Source: Lachnoclostridium sp. Marseille-P6806 (GTDB lineage Bacteria; Bacillota; Clostridia; Lachnospirales; Lachnospiraceae). From it: a stretch of DNA of 64,000 bases. The stretch lies in NCBI RefSeq assembly GCF_900625025.1, contig NZ_LR130578.1, positions 1 to 64,000 of the forward strand. The letters run 5' to 3'. The position numbers and the translations under genes are program-made. Below the pieces are notes generated by a model. It ran no database searches and had not been told where the DNA came from. It worked only from the letters and a program-made list of their open reading frames with translations. This document shows, in pieces, positions 17,766 to 27,950 of the stretch. Each line of letters opens with the position of its first letter. The first letter of the stretch is position 1.

Positions 17766-18788
17766 TTAACGGAGCTCGAAAAGCTGCTCTCTCGAGATTT
17801 CCTCAATGCGGGACACGCCGCACATCTTCATGGTATCCCGCAGCTCGCCGCCGAGCTTCTCCGTAAGGAGCTGCACGCCCTCCGCCGCGCCGCCGTAAAC
17901 CGCCGTGACATAGGGCCGGGCCACGATGACGGCATCCGCTCCGAGGGCCAGCGCCTTGAACACATCCACGCCGTCCCGGATCCCGCCGTCGACAAGGATC
18001 ATCATATCCTTTCCGACCGCGTCCGCAATGGCCGGCAGAACCTCCGCCGTCGCGGGGCACTGATCCAGAACTCTCCCGCCGTGGTTCGAGACGACAATCA
18101 CCGAAGCGCCCGCTTCTTTCGCCTTGTGCGCGCCGCGCACCGTCATGATGCCCTTGATGATGAACGGCTTTCCGGCTTCGCGGATAATCTCAGCCATCTC
18201 CCCGACCGTCTTGCTGCCCGCCGGCGGATTCCGGTCCGCAAGAAACGGCAGTCCCGCGGCGTCGATATCCATCGCGACCGCAAAGGAGGACGAATCTCTG
18301 ACGAGAGCGAACTTTTCCCGGAGCGTCTCCTCATCCCATGGCTTCACGGTGGGAATCCCGTTTCCTCCGCAGTAAGCGATCGCGCGGCAGGCCGCCCGCA
18401 TGACCTCCGGATTGGTTCCGTCCCCCGTGAACGCCGCGATACCGGCATCCGCACAGGCCGAAACCAGAATTTCATTGTAGCGCATATCGTCCAGCATATC
18501 CCCGTAATGGAGATTCACCGCGCCGACCGGCCCCGCAAAGATCGGATATTTCATCGCATGACCGAAAAAGCGGAACGAGGTGTCCGGCGCCGCGTTCACG
18601 TTCAGCGTGTCCATGTTGATGCGGAGCTTTTTCCACGCCTCAAAATTTCGTATCGCCGTGTCGCCGCAGCCCTTGGCTCCCGGCCCCGGCATCTGACTGC
18701 CGCAGGCGCGCCCGTTGCACACCAGGCAGGCCTTGCAGTAGGGACCGCTCCGGGTCCGCGCATTTTCAAGCATCTCGTTGTAGTTCAT
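17766..18788 (-). CDS. FMN-dependent alpha-hydroxy-acid dehydrogenase
   Basis: A 340-residue TIM-barrel flavoenzyme of the lactate/glycolate oxidase family. The catalytic His236 sits in VVSNHGGRVLDQ, and MILVDGGIRDGVDVFKALALGAD is the phosphate-binding region for FMN. It oxidises a 2-hydroxy acid such as lactate to the 2-oxo acid. Unlike classical oxidases it starts with a Cys-rich segment (CKACLVCNGRAC) that could bind metal, a feature of the clostridial branch; the electron acceptor is unknown. A palindromic hairpin without a T-run lies just after the gene (17732-17757). Confidence 0.85.
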   Translation of the reverse strand: MNYNEMLENARTRSGPYCKACLVCNGRACGSQMPGPGAKGCGDTAIRNFEAWKKLRINMDTLNVNAAPDTSFRFFGHAMKYPIFAGPVGAVNLHYGDMLDDMRYNEILVSACADAGIAAFTGDGTNPEVMRAACRAIAYCGGNGIPTVKPWDEETLREKFALVRDSSSFAVAMDIDAAGLPFLADRNPPAGSKTVGEMAEIIREAGKPFIIKGIMTVRGAHKAKEAGASVIVVSNHGGRVLDQCPATAEVLPAIADAVGKDMMILVDGGIRDGVDVFKALALGADAVIVARPYVTAVYGGAAEGVQLLTEKLGGELRDTMKMCGVSRIEEISREQLFELR

Positions 18789-18835
18789 GAATCGCCCTCC
18801 CGCCTGCAGCTCTGCGCAGACGCTCCTGTGTAATA

Positions 18836-18871
18836 AATGCCGCGGCGTTCCTTTTAGAACACCACGGCATT
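18836..18871 (-). terminator. Hairpin between the fatty-acid operon and the hydroxy-acid dehydrogenase gene
   Basis: AATGCCG..GTTC pairs with GAAC..CGGCATT over about 13 bp with two mismatches, and an A/T-rich tract flanks each side. It lies downstream of the last fatty-acid operon gene and could terminate it (TTTATTA follows on the minus strand), or act in both directions. Confidence 0.5.
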
Positions 18872-19022
18872 ATTTTAACATATCCCGAACGTATCAGTCC
18901 TGCGACATCTGCATCCCCGGTTGAAACAAGCGGTTATCAACGGCAAAATACCATCATGTGCGATGGAACACCTATGCAAATCATACTGTTGCTCCGCTGC
19001 TATAAAGCAGCGCTCCCTCTCG

Positions 19023-19550
19023 TCATCGGCCCTCTCCCGCCTGCGCTCCCGCGGCGGACGCCGCCGGAACCGGCCCCCTCTCCGCCGCGTTCCCGGATAT
19101 TTTAAGAAACGCCGAAAGGTCGATCTCCGGCATCAGCTCGTCGTGGATGATCTTCAGCATCGCGTCGAGATTCTCGATCTCCGCAGGCGTAAAGCGCTTC
19201 CTGCAGCGCTCCGCCAGCGTCGACATGTACTCCGCGTTGATTCTTGCAAAGCGGAAATATTTCTCCGTGGGAAGCAGATGAAATTCCCGCTTGTCCACGT
19301 CCGACTGCACTCTCTCCAGATATCCTTTGCGGAGAAGCGAATTGACGCGGGCGGCCGCGTTCGGCCCGGAAATTCCCATCATGGCCGCAAACTCTGATAC
19401 CGTAGGGCTCCCCAGCGCATGGATGCACTCGATGCTGTATGCCTCCACCGTCGTAAGGGTCGCCTCCCGCGTCTCAAAGCGCGCAAAAACAGAGCGATAA
19501 AAATAGATTCTGAGACTGCTGTACAGCTCGTTCAGCGTTTCCGCCAGCAT
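19023..19550 (-). CDS. MarR-family regulator, FabT-like
   Basis: A 175-residue dimeric winged-helix repressor: HTH about residues 40-85 (TVSEFAAMMGISGPNAAARVNSLL) and a wing with RVQSDVDKREFHL. The ATG at 19550 has GGAGGAG upstream. It is the last gene of the fatty-acid operon, 79 bp after fabZ. In several Firmicutes a MarR protein (FabT) encoded with the fab genes represses them when bound to acyl-ACP; that role is inferred here from position and from the palindromes at the operon promoter. The Ala/Gly-rich C-terminus is poorly conserved. Confidence 0.78.
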   Translation of the reverse strand: MLAETLNELYSSLRIYFYRSVFARFETREATLTTVEAYSIECIHALGSPTVSEFAAMMGISGPNAAARVNSLLRKGYLERVQSDVDKREFHLLPTEKYFRFARINAEYMSTLAERCRKRFTPAEIENLDAMLKIIHDELMPEIDLSAFLKISGNAAERGPVPAASAAGAQAGEGR

Positions 19551-19629
19551 GTATATTCTCCTCCGGTCCGGCCGTCTTCGCGGCGGCTCTGAATTTGTAT
19601 TATACCATGAAGACGGGGTCCCGGGGACG

Positions 19630-20166
19630 TCACGCATTGTTTTCCGCGCTTTCCTCCGCACTTTCTTCCGCGATGGCAAAGAGGAGCTCGGCCCGGACCG
19701 CCGTTTTTCCGTTTACACGGGCCTCTGCCTGCCCGCGGCCGACACGTCCCCGCAGCTCCGTCAGCTCGCAGCGAAGCGCCACCACATCCCCCGGCGTGAC
19801 CTGCGCCCGGAAGCGGGCGCTGCGGATTCCTCCGAACAGGGCGATTTTTCCGCGGTTCTCCGGCATCGAGAGGAGAGCCGCCGCGCCGATTTGCGCCAGC
19901 GCCTCGATGAGCAGAACTCCCGGCATGATCGGCTGCCCCGGAAAATGTCCCTGACACCACGGCTCATTCACAGAGACGCACTTGATCCCCTCGGCCCACT
20001 GCCCCGGCTCGTGATCCGTAATCCGGTCCACCAGCACGAACGGGTAGCGGTGCGGCAGAATCCCTGCAAGCTGCGCTGCCGTGAGCGGGCGGGGTCTGCG
20101 GCGGGCCTCCTCCCCGGCCGTCTGTCCGGTCTCCTGCGCCGGCCTTGTCGCTTCTTCCATTTCCAT
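19630..20166 (-). CDS. fabZ: 3-hydroxyacyl-ACP dehydratase
   Basis: A 178-residue hot-dog-fold dehydratase that converts 3-hydroxyacyl-ACP to trans-2-enoyl-ACP. Catalytic His74 and Glu88 lie in GHFPGQPIMPGVLLIEALAQ with the usual 14-residue spacing; HRYPFVLVDR precedes them. It is longer than typical FabZ (about 145) through a charged 27-residue N-terminal extension and an Ala/Glu tail. A GAGGAGGAG site lies very close to the first ATG; the second ATG, two codons on, is better spaced. FabA/FabN isomerase activity cannot be excluded, since no other dehydratase is seen here. Confidence 0.9.
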   Translation of the reverse strand: MEMEEATRPAQETGQTAGEEARRRPRPLTAAQLAGILPHRYPFVLVDRITDHEPGQWAEGIKCVSVNEPWCQGHFPGQPIMPGVLLIEALAQIGAAALLSMPENRGKIALFGGIRSARFRAQVTPGDVVALRCELTELRGRVGRGQAEARVNGKTAVRAELLFAIAEESAEESAENNA

Positions 20167-20257
20167 TCTCCTCCTCAGCCACCGTTCTTTCCGGCCGCCA
20201 TTCTACCCGGCTTCTATTTTTTCTTTTTCCAGATACCATTCTTCCCGGCTGCCGCGA

Positions 20258-21520
20258 TTATGCCAGCCCGGCCCTCCGGAAAATCAGACAGGCATTGTGT
20301 CCGCCGAAGCCCAGACTGTTCGACAACGCGCCGCGCAGCTCCGCCGACCGCCCTGTGACCGGCACATAGTCAAGATCGCAGGCAGGATCCCTTTTTTCCC
20401 AGCCCGCCGTCGGCGGAATAAACTGCTCCTCCAGCGCTTTCACACAGAATACCGCCTCCACGCCGCCGGCCGCACCGAGCAGATGCCCTGTCATGGATTT
20501 GGTCGAGGAGACCGCGATGCGCTCCGCCCGCTCTCCGAACACTGCACGGATTGCCGCGGTTTCGCCCGCATCGTTCAGCCTCGTCGAGGTTCCGTGCGCG
20601 TTGATATAGCTGATATCCTCCATCGTGACGCCGAGTGCCGCCGCATCCTCCAAAGCAAGCGCCATGCAGCGCACACCGCCCTCGCCCTCCGGCGCCGGCG
20701 CAGTGATGTGATAGGCGTCGCCGTTTGCGCCATACCCCGCAAGCTCTGCCAGAATCACAGCGCCCCGGCGGAGCGCATGCTCCTTTTCCTCCAGAACAAG
20801 AATTCCCGCGCCCTCGCCCATGACAAAGCCGTCCCTTTCCAGATCAAAGGGGATCGAGGCCCGGTCCGGGTCCGCCGAACGGCTGAGCGCTTTCATGGCG
20901 GCAAAGCCGCCGAGCCCGAGGGGCGTGACCGCCGCCTCCGTACCGCCCGCCACAACGATGTCCTCGTATCCGTCGCGGATCCGCATATACGCGTCGCCGA
21001 TGGCATTGCTTCCGCCCGCGCAGGCCGTCACCGGGCAGCTGCATATGCCTTTCAGCCCGTACCGGATCGCTACGCAGGCCGCCGCCATGTTGGAGATCGC
21101 CATCGGGATAAAGTGGGGGCTGACTCTGCCGATTCCCTTTCCCCGCAGGCGGTCATGCTCCTCCTCGATGACGGAGAGCCCGCCGATACCGCTCGAAATG
21201 ATGACGCCGGCGCGAACGTCCGCCTGCTCCGGCGAGACGCTCTCCGCAAGGCCGCTCATCGCCATCGCCTCTCCCGCCGCGCAGACAGCAAGCTGCACGA
21301 AGCGCGCCATGTGCTTTGCCTCGCGCTTTGAAATCCACTGCCCCGGGTCAAAGTTTTTCACCTCCGCCGCGAGCTTCACCTCAAGCTCCGACACGTCAAA
21401 GCGAGTGACCTGGCCGATCCCGTGCCGGCCCTCCCGGATGTTTTTCCAGCTCTCCGCCACGGAATTGCCCGTCGGATTCACTGTGCCGATCCCTGTGACG
21501 ACAACCTCCCGTCTCTGCAT
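20258..21520 (-). CDS. fabF: Beta-ketoacyl-ACP synthase II
   Basis: A 420-residue condensing enzyme elongating acyl-ACP with malonyl-ACP. The Cys-His-His triad is visible: Cys167 in VTACAGGSNAIG, His in NAHGTSTRLND, and His in KSMTGHLLGAAGG. AAAGGAGG precedes the ATG at 21520, 10 bp after the fabG stop. It is the only elongating synthase gene of the operon. Confidence 0.96.
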   Translation of the reverse strand: MQRREVVVTGIGTVNPTGNSVAESWKNIREGRHGIGQVTRFDVSELEVKLAAEVKNFDPGQWISKREAKHMARFVQLAVCAAGEAMAMSGLAESVSPEQADVRAGVIISSGIGGLSVIEEEHDRLRGKGIGRVSPHFIPMAISNMAAACVAIRYGLKGICSCPVTACAGGSNAIGDAYMRIRDGYEDIVVAGGTEAAVTPLGLGGFAAMKALSRSADPDRASIPFDLERDGFVMGEGAGILVLEEKEHALRRGAVILAELAGYGANGDAYHITAPAPEGEGGVRCMALALEDAAALGVTMEDISYINAHGTSTRLNDAGETAAIRAVFGERAERIAVSSTKSMTGHLLGAAGGVEAVFCVKALEEQFIPPTAGWEKRDPACDLDYVPVTGRSAELRGALSNSLGFGGHNACLIFRRAGLA

Positions 21521-21530
21521 CTCGCCTCCT

Positions 21531-22280
21531 TTACATTCCCTGTCCGCCATCCACGCCGAGCACCTGTCCCGTAATGTAGCCCGCCGCATCCGAGGCAAGA
21601 AAGAGAACCGCTCCGGCCACATCCTCCGGGCTGCCGATCCGGTTCTGCGGAATCCCCTGCAGTATCCTCTCCCGCACGGCCTCCGTCAGCGCGCCCGTCA
21701 TGTCCGTCTCGATAAAGCCCGGCGCGACGCAGTTGGCCGTGATCCCCCGGCCCGTAAGCTCCCTCGCTATGCTCTTTGTCATTCCGATGAGGCCCGCCTT
21801 GCTGGCCGCGTATACGCTCTGCCCCGCATTGCCGTGCACGCCCACCACGCTCGAAATATTCACGATGCGCCCGAAGCGCTGCTTCATCATCGGCCGGACG
21901 GCCGCCCGGCAGCAGAGAAAAGCCCCCTTGAGATTTGTTGCGAGGACATCGTCAAAATCCTTTTCCTTTGCGGAAAACAGGAGCCCGTCCCGCGTGATTC
22001 CGGCATTATTCACGAGTATATCCACTCTGCCGAACACCGTGAGAGCCGCGTCGATGAGCGTCCTCGCTCCCGCATCCTCCGAGACATCCGCGCGGATTGC
22101 AAGGACCTGACTGTCCGTGCCGCTCTCCCGCGCCGCCCTCTCGCACAGCGCCGCCGTCTCCTGCGCGGCAGCCTCATTTCCGGCATAGCCGAAGACGACA
22201 TGCACGCCCTGCCCCGCAAATGCGGCGCAGACCGCCCGCCCGATTCCCCGGCTTCCGCCGGTCACCACCGCTGCTCTCAT
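21531..22280 (-). CDS. fabG: 3-oxoacyl-ACP reductase
   Basis: A 249-residue short-chain dehydrogenase using NADPH to reduce 3-oxoacyl-ACP. Cofactor motif TGGSRGIG (7-14), NNAG (91-94), catalytic Ser144, Tyr157 and Lys161 (YAASK), and the C-terminal GQVLGVDGGQGM. GGGGAGG precedes ATG 22280; the upstream extension of the frame is not coding. Confidence 0.96.
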   Translation of the reverse strand: MRAAVVTGGSRGIGRAVCAAFAGQGVHVVFGYAGNEAAAQETAALCERAARESGTDSQVLAIRADVSEDAGARTLIDAALTVFGRVDILVNNAGITRDGLLFSAKEKDFDDVLATNLKGAFLCCRAAVRPMMKQRFGRIVNISSVVGVHGNAGQSVYAASKAGLIGMTKSIARELTGRGITANCVAPGFIETDMTGALTEAVRERILQGIPQNRIGSPEDVAGAVLFLASDAAGYITGQVLGVDGGQGM

Positions 22281-22368
22281 ATCTTTCCTCCCCTGTCGCA
22301 TTTTTGGGCAGCTTCTTTTGGCAGCTTCTCGAGGAGAATTTCGCGCAGGCGAGCTCTCCTCTCTGCGA

Positions 22369-23352
22369 TCAAACCCGATTCCCGAGTGCCTCTTTGAGGC
22401 TTCCCGGATAACGTTCCACATCCTCCGCCGTCTCAATGCTCCACGTCGTGTAATCCCTGACCCCGAGCTCCTTCGCCGTCTTCCGGACAAATCCGGTCAG
22501 CGCCTTTCCCGGTCCGATCTCAACAAATTCCGTGACGCCGAGCGCAAAGAGCCTGCGCAGAATCGCCTCCATCCGGACCACCGACTGAAGCTGACGCACA
22601 AGAAGCTCCCGGATGCTCCGCCCCTCCCGGTTCTCGTCCCCAAGACAGTTGAAAAGCACCGGGATCTGCATGGAACCCAGTTCCATATTCCCGAGATATT
22701 CATCCAGCTTTTCTCCCGCGGGCGCCATGAGGCTTGTGTGAAACGGGCCGCTCACCGCAAGCGGGATGCAGCGTGCCGCGCCTGCCTCGCGCGCATAGAG
22801 CGCCGCCTTTTCAACCGCTGCCTTTTCCCCGCCGATCACAAGCTGTCCGGGACAGTTGTGATTGGCAATGGATACGATTCCCAGAGAGGAGGCCTCCTCG
22901 CAGCATTTCCCGAGGATTCCCTCCTCGAGTCCCAGCACGGCGATCATCGCACCGGGTATGCCCTCCGCGGCCTGCGCCATGGCCCAGCCCCGGAACGCCG
23001 TCACCTCAACCGCCTCCCGCGCCGTGAACACTCCCGCCGCCTCGAGCGCGGCATACTCGCCGAGAGAGAGGCCGCAGACGTAGTCGGGGCGGAGTCCGCG
23101 CTCCCGCAGAATATGCGTAATGCCGACATTGACCGCGGTCATGCAGGGCTGTGTATACTGCGTCTGCGAGAGCTCCCCGTCCGGGTCCTCAAAGCACATC
23201 CTCTGCAAATCAAAGTCCAGCGCGCCGGGCCTCTGCTCGTCACCGCAGACCTCATCGAAAATCTCCCCGAAGCAGGCAAAGCGCTCATACAGATCCTTTC
23301 CCATGCCCCGGTGCTGCGTCCCCTGTCCCGCGTATAAATAGGCTGTGACCAT
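22369..23352 (-). CDS. fabD: Malonyl-CoA:ACP transacylase
   Basis: A 327-residue acyltransferase loading malonyl from CoA onto ACP. It starts TAYLYAGQGTQ; the nucleophile is Ser96 in GLSLGEY and the catalytic His205 is in SGPFHTSLM. A GGAGG ribosome site is present. It lies between fabK (51 bp upstream) and fabG (88 bp downstream). Confidence 0.96.
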   Translation of the reverse strand: MVTAYLYAGQGTQHRGMGKDLYERFACFGEIFDEVCGDEQRPGALDFDLQRMCFEDPDGELSQTQYTQPCMTAVNVGITHILRERGLRPDYVCGLSLGEYAALEAAGVFTAREAVEVTAFRGWAMAQAAEGIPGAMIAVLGLEEGILGKCCEEASSLGIVSIANHNCPGQLVIGGEKAAVEKAALYAREAGAARCIPLAVSGPFHTSLMAPAGEKLDEYLGNMELGSMQIPVLFNCLGDENREGRSIRELLVRQLQSVVRMEAILRRLFALGVTEFVEIGPGKALTGFVRKTAKELGVRDYTTWSIETAEDVERYPGSLKEALGNRV

Positions 23353-23403
23353 CGCCTCATTCCTCCCTGCCGTACTCTCTGCTGTTCTCCTCGCTGACGC
23401 CTG

Positions 23404-24357
23404 TCAGCTCTGCTTTCCCCCGGCCCGCTCTCTGTCTGTCTCGATGCCGTCTCCGCACAGCTCCCGCAGAATCTCGGCGACGGGACGGATGCGCGTCACC
23501 TGACCGCATACCTGCCCCGCCATAAGGCTCCCCTCTCTGACATCGCCGTCAAACACCGCGCGGCGAAGCGCCCCGAGCGTGAAGCGTTCGAGCTCCTCCC
23601 GGTCTGCGCCCTCTTTTTCCGCCTTTACATAAGCGCGGCTCATTCGGTTTTTCAGGACGCGGACCGGCGTCCCGCCGATGCGGCCGGTCACCACGGTATC
23701 CGAACCCTTTGCCGCGAGGATCGCCGCCTTGTAGTTCTCATGAATCGGACACTCTGTGCTCGCGAGCAGACAGGTTCCTATCTGAACCCCGCAGGCTCCC
23801 AGCGCAAATGCTGCCCGAAGTTGTCTCTCATCCGCGATGCCGCCCGCCGCAACGACCGGCAGCGTCACCGCATCGCAGACCTGCGGCACGAGGGTCATCG
23901 TCGTCATTTCGCCGACATGTCCCCCGCTCTCGCAGCCCTCGGCGATGATGGCGTCCGCTCCCAGCTCCTCAAGATGCTTTGCGAGAATCGGCGCCGCCAC
24001 CACCGGCATGACAAAAATTCCGGCCCGCTTGAACGCTTCCATATACTGTCCCGGATTCCCCGCTCCCGTCGTCACCACGGGCACGCGCTCCTCGCAGACA
24101 ATGCGGACAAACGCTGCCGCCTCCGGGTGCATCAGCATGATGTTCACGCCGAACGGACGGTCCGTGATCTCCCGGCAGCGCGCGATCTCGCGCCGCAGCA
24201 TCGCCTCATCCATTCCCCCGGTTCCGATCAGCCCCAGCGCGCCCGCATTCGAACAGGCCGCCGCGAAGCTCCCCGTCGCGATATTGGCCATTCCTCCCTG
24301 AATCACGGGATAGCGGATATGCAGAATTTCATTCAGACGCAGCGTACGGTTTTGCAT
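23404..24357 (-). CDS. fabK: Enoyl-ACP reductase II (FMN-dependent)
   Basis: A 317-residue TIM-barrel flavoprotein of the FabK/nitronate monooxygenase family. Features: IRYPVIQGGMANIA at the N-terminus, an EGCESGGHVG loop, PVVAAGGIAD and GVQIGTCLLAS for FMN phosphate binding. It performs the last reduction of each elongation cycle. FabK enzymes are naturally triclosan-resistant, and no FabI is encoded nearby. AAAGGA precedes the ATG. Confidence 0.95.
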   Translation of the reverse strand: MQNRTLRLNEILHIRYPVIQGGMANIATGSFAAACSNAGALGLIGTGGMDEAMLRREIARCREITDRPFGVNIMLMHPEAAAFVRIVCEERVPVVTTGAGNPGQYMEAFKRAGIFVMPVVAAPILAKHLEELGADAIIAEGCESGGHVGEMTTMTLVPQVCDAVTLPVVAAGGIADERQLRAAFALGACGVQIGTCLLASTECPIHENYKAAILAAKGSDTVVTGRIGGTPVRVLKNRMSRAYVKAEKEGADREELERFTLGALRRAVFDGDVREGSLMAGQVCGQVTRIRPVAEILRELCGDGIETDRERAGGKQS

Positions 24358-24466
24358 AATTTCCTTTCCATTTCAAAAACAACATCAGAGACGGCATGCT
24401 CCGGATTTTCCGGCTTCGTTCCACTGCACGGATTATTCCCCGCCCGGCCCTGTTTTTCGGAGTGTT

Positions 24467-25548
24467 TTACACGCCGGCGCCGGGCTCCGCGCCGCCCCAG
24501 CTCATCACGGCGCCGCCCCATGTCAGACCGCCGCCGAAGCCCACGAGGAGAATCCGCTGCCCGTTTCGCAGCAGTCCTTTCCCCGCCATCTCGCTCAACG
24601 CGATCGGGATCGACGCCGCACTGGTGTTGCCGAGATGATCCATATTTTTGTAGAAACGCCGCGGATCGGCTCCCAGCTTTTTCACACAGTGATCGATGAT
24701 CCTCTCGTTGGCCTGATGGCAGACGACCCAGTCGACCGCATCGAGTGTAAGGCCGGCGCGTTTCAGCGCGCCGTCAAGCGCTTTCGGAAGTGCGGAAACC
24801 GCAAAGCGGAATACCGTCCTCCCGTCCATTCTGATAAAGCCGCTGCGGTCCACGCAGTGGATCGACAGATCACCTCTCGCTCCCAGCACTGCGCCGTAGG
24901 GCTCCTCCGTAAGGCCGACCACTGCCGCTCCCGCGCCGTCCCCGAACAGCACGCAGGTTGAGCGGTCCGATACGTCGAGGAGCTTGGAGAGCTGCTCCGC
25001 CCCGATCACCAGCGCAAAGCATTTCTCCGGGACTCCGGCGTCCCCGGCTGCGGCGGCCTCATTTCCGGCGGCCCAATCTCCTGCAGTCCTGTCGCCGTCA
25101 GTCCCGGTTCCTGCCGCCGCATCAAAGCCGCAGCCATTCTGTATCAGCCCCCGCGCCGCCTCCAGCGCGTAGAGAAAGCCGGAGCAGGCCGCATTGATAT
25201 CAAACACCGGGATATCCTCCGGCAGCCCCAGCTCTTTCTGAATGAGGCAGGAGATCCCCGGCGTCGCATAATCTCCGGTGATGGTCGCGCAGACCACGCA
25301 GCCGATCCGTGACTGATCAAAGCCGGGCACGGCCGAAGCCCGCCCGAGCGCCTGCCGGGCGGCCGCGAGCGCCATCGTCAGCGTGGATTCTCCGTCGCCG
25401 CAGATTCTCCTGCTGCGGATGCCTGTTCTCTCCGTGATCCACGCATCCGTGGTGTCCACCGGACAGCCCAGTGCCCCCGCTGCCAGCTCGTCATTTGTGA
25501 TGGCCCGTTCCGGGAGCCCGCTCCCGACCGCCAGAAGCTTCCAGCCTC

Positions 25549-25552
<4 letters not shown>
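24467..25552 (-). CDS. fabH: Beta-ketoacyl-ACP synthase III
   Basis: A 361-residue initiating condensing enzyme (acyl-CoA plus malonyl-ACP). Catalytic Cys123 (NAACSGFLYAL), His279 (VCHQANERI) and Asn309 (HLGNTSAAS) are all present. It is about 35 residues longer than typical FabH because of a Gly/Ala/Asp-rich insertion at about 141-178, after the helix following the active-site Cys. ATG 25552 overlaps the accA stop (ATGA), implying translational coupling. Confidence 0.95.
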
Positions 25553-26489
<937 letters not shown>

Positions 26490-26493
<4 letters not shown>

Positions 26494-27332
26494 GCGTCTG
26501 TCCTCCCCTTTCCAGCCGCTCCGGCGTGGAGCCGCAGCAGCTGATACAGCACCTGCTTCATCTCCCGCCGCTCGACGATGCGGTCCACAAAGCCGTGCTT
26601 CTCAAGATACTCCGCCCGCTGAAAATCTTTCGGGAGCCTCTGTCCTATCGTCTGTTCGATGACGCGGGGCCCCGCAAAGCCGATGAGCGCCCCCGGCTCC
26701 GCCAGCGTGATATCGCCGAGGCTCGCGAAGCTCGCCGTCACGCCGCCCGTCGTGGGATGCGTCAGAAAGCTGATATAAAAACCGCCCCGCTCTGAAAATT
26801 CCTCGATCGCCGCGCTGGTCTTGGCCATCTGCATGAGGCTGAAAATCCCCTCCTGCATTCTGGCTCCTCCGCTCGCCGAAAAGATGATGAGCGGCAGCCT
26901 CTCCCGGCCGGCCCGTTCGACTGCCTGCGTGATTCGCTCTCCCACCGCGCTGCTCATGCTGCCCATGAGAAAGCGGCTGTCGAGTACGGCGGCCACCGCG
27001 CGGATCCCTCCGATGGTTCCGACCGCGGTGATCGCCGACTCCGTGAGTCCCGTTTTTTTCTGCGCCTCGTTCAGCCTGTCGGAATAATCGGGAAAAAGAA
27101 TCGGGTCCGAGGGCAGAATCTCCTGTCCGAACTCCTGCATGCTTCCCTGATCGAAGACCATGGCGAAGCGGGCCTGCCCGGTGAGCGGCCGGTACCTGCC
27201 GCAGTAGGGACACACGTTCCGGTTCTCCCTCCACTTCTCCGGGGACGCGCGCCGCCCGCAGCTCTTGCAGCTCACATAGCCGGAAGAGGCGGCCCGTCTC
27301 ATCTTTTCCACAAATTTCTGCACGTTCTTCAT
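26490..27332 (-). CDS. accD: Acetyl-CoA carboxylase carboxyltransferase, beta subunit
   Basis: A 280-residue beta subunit. The N-terminal zinc ribbon is intact (Cys22, Cys25, Cys41, Cys44), followed by the crotonase-fold domain (FSASGGARMQEGIFSLMQMA). Starts inside the acpP stop (ATGA). The biotin carrier (accB) and biotin carboxylase (accC) that complete the enzyme are not in this operon. Confidence 0.95.
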
Positions 27333-27562
27333 GCCGCTCCGGCACTCTCCAGATAAGACAGAACCTCGCTGACCGTGTGGAGCTCCGCCAGCTTTTCATC
27401 CGGAATCTTGATGCCGGCGGCCTCCTCGAGGGCCATGTGCAGCTCCACCAGATCCAGTGAATCCGCCTCCAGATCGTCCGTAAGACTTGCCTCGGGCGTG
27501 ACCTTGTCCTCATCACAGCCCAGCGTGTCGACCACAAGCGCCTTCAGCTTTTCAAAATCCAT
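27329..27562 (-). CDS. acpP: Acyl carrier protein
   Basis: A 77-residue acidic four-helix carrier. The phosphopantetheine attachment is Ser35 in EADSLDLVELHMALE. ATG 27562 has CGAGGAGAG upstream; the longer frame encodes only Arg-rich sequence. First gene of the fatty-acid operon, so it receives the full promoter strength, as expected for an abundant carrier. Confidence 0.95.
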   Translation of the reverse strand: MDFEKLKALVVDTLGCDEDKVTPEASLTDDLEADSLDLVELHMALEEAAGIKIPDEKLAELHTVSEVLSYLESAGAA

Positions 27563-27614
27563 GTCGTTCTCTCCTCGTCTTTTCCCTGATGATGTCCGCC
27601 GTCTGCGGCGGGAT

Positions 27615-27631
27615 ATTTGAATCAATCAAAT
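27615..27631. promoter_or_regulatory. Second palindrome in the fatty-acid operon leader
   Basis: ATTTGA-n5-TCAAAT, a 17-bp inverted repeat that resembles FabT-type operators (TTTGA..TCAAA). It abuts the larger palindrome at 27630. Candidate MarR/FabT operator. Confidence 0.5.
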
Positions 27632-27656
27632 TTAGATAAAATATTATTATCTAAAT
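27630..27656. promoter_or_regulatory. Perfect 10+7+10 palindrome, candidate MarR operator
   Basis: ATTTAGATAA-n7-TTATCTAAAT, perfect over ten base pairs per arm. It covers about +2 to +28 of the predicted acpP transcript, a position suited to repression. The likely ligand is the MarR protein encoded as the last gene of the operon. Confidence 0.6.
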
Positions 27657-27664
27657 CTTTTTGA

Positions 27665-27693
27665 ATTATTTACGACAGACTATGAAATGTCAA
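27665..27693 (-). promoter_or_regulatory. Promoter of the fatty-acid operon
   Basis: Minus strand TTGACA (plus 27688-27693), 17-bp spacer, AATAAT (plus 27665-27670). The predicted start is about 27658, immediately before the palindromes. Strong -35, one mismatch in the -10. Confidence 0.65.
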
Positions 27694-27782
27694 TGGAACA
27701 GATCGGGCAATCTGTGGCATAAAAAATGATTCCATTCCAAAAGATAACGAGTGCAATATAAGTGCAGAGTGCAATAGGCAGG

Positions 27783-27819
27783 AAAAAGCCCTCTGAGCTA
27801 AACAGCAGCTCAGAGGGCT
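27783..27819 (-). terminator. Terminator of the GH2/GH3 carbohydrate operon
   Basis: A perfect 13-bp stem (AGCCCTCTGAGCT and complement; 27787-27799 with 27807-27819) is followed by TTTTT on the minus strand. Textbook factor-independent terminator, about 130 bp past the GH2 stop. Confidence 0.9.
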
Positions 27820-27950
27820 CCGGATCATCATGGCTTTCATCGCCGGGATATCGGGCAGAGAAATCGTACCCATCTGACATTTGCTGAAAATGCCGATATC
27901 CCGTTTTTGAAGAGACTTTTTCTGTTCATATGCTTCCCTGCCGTAAAAGC

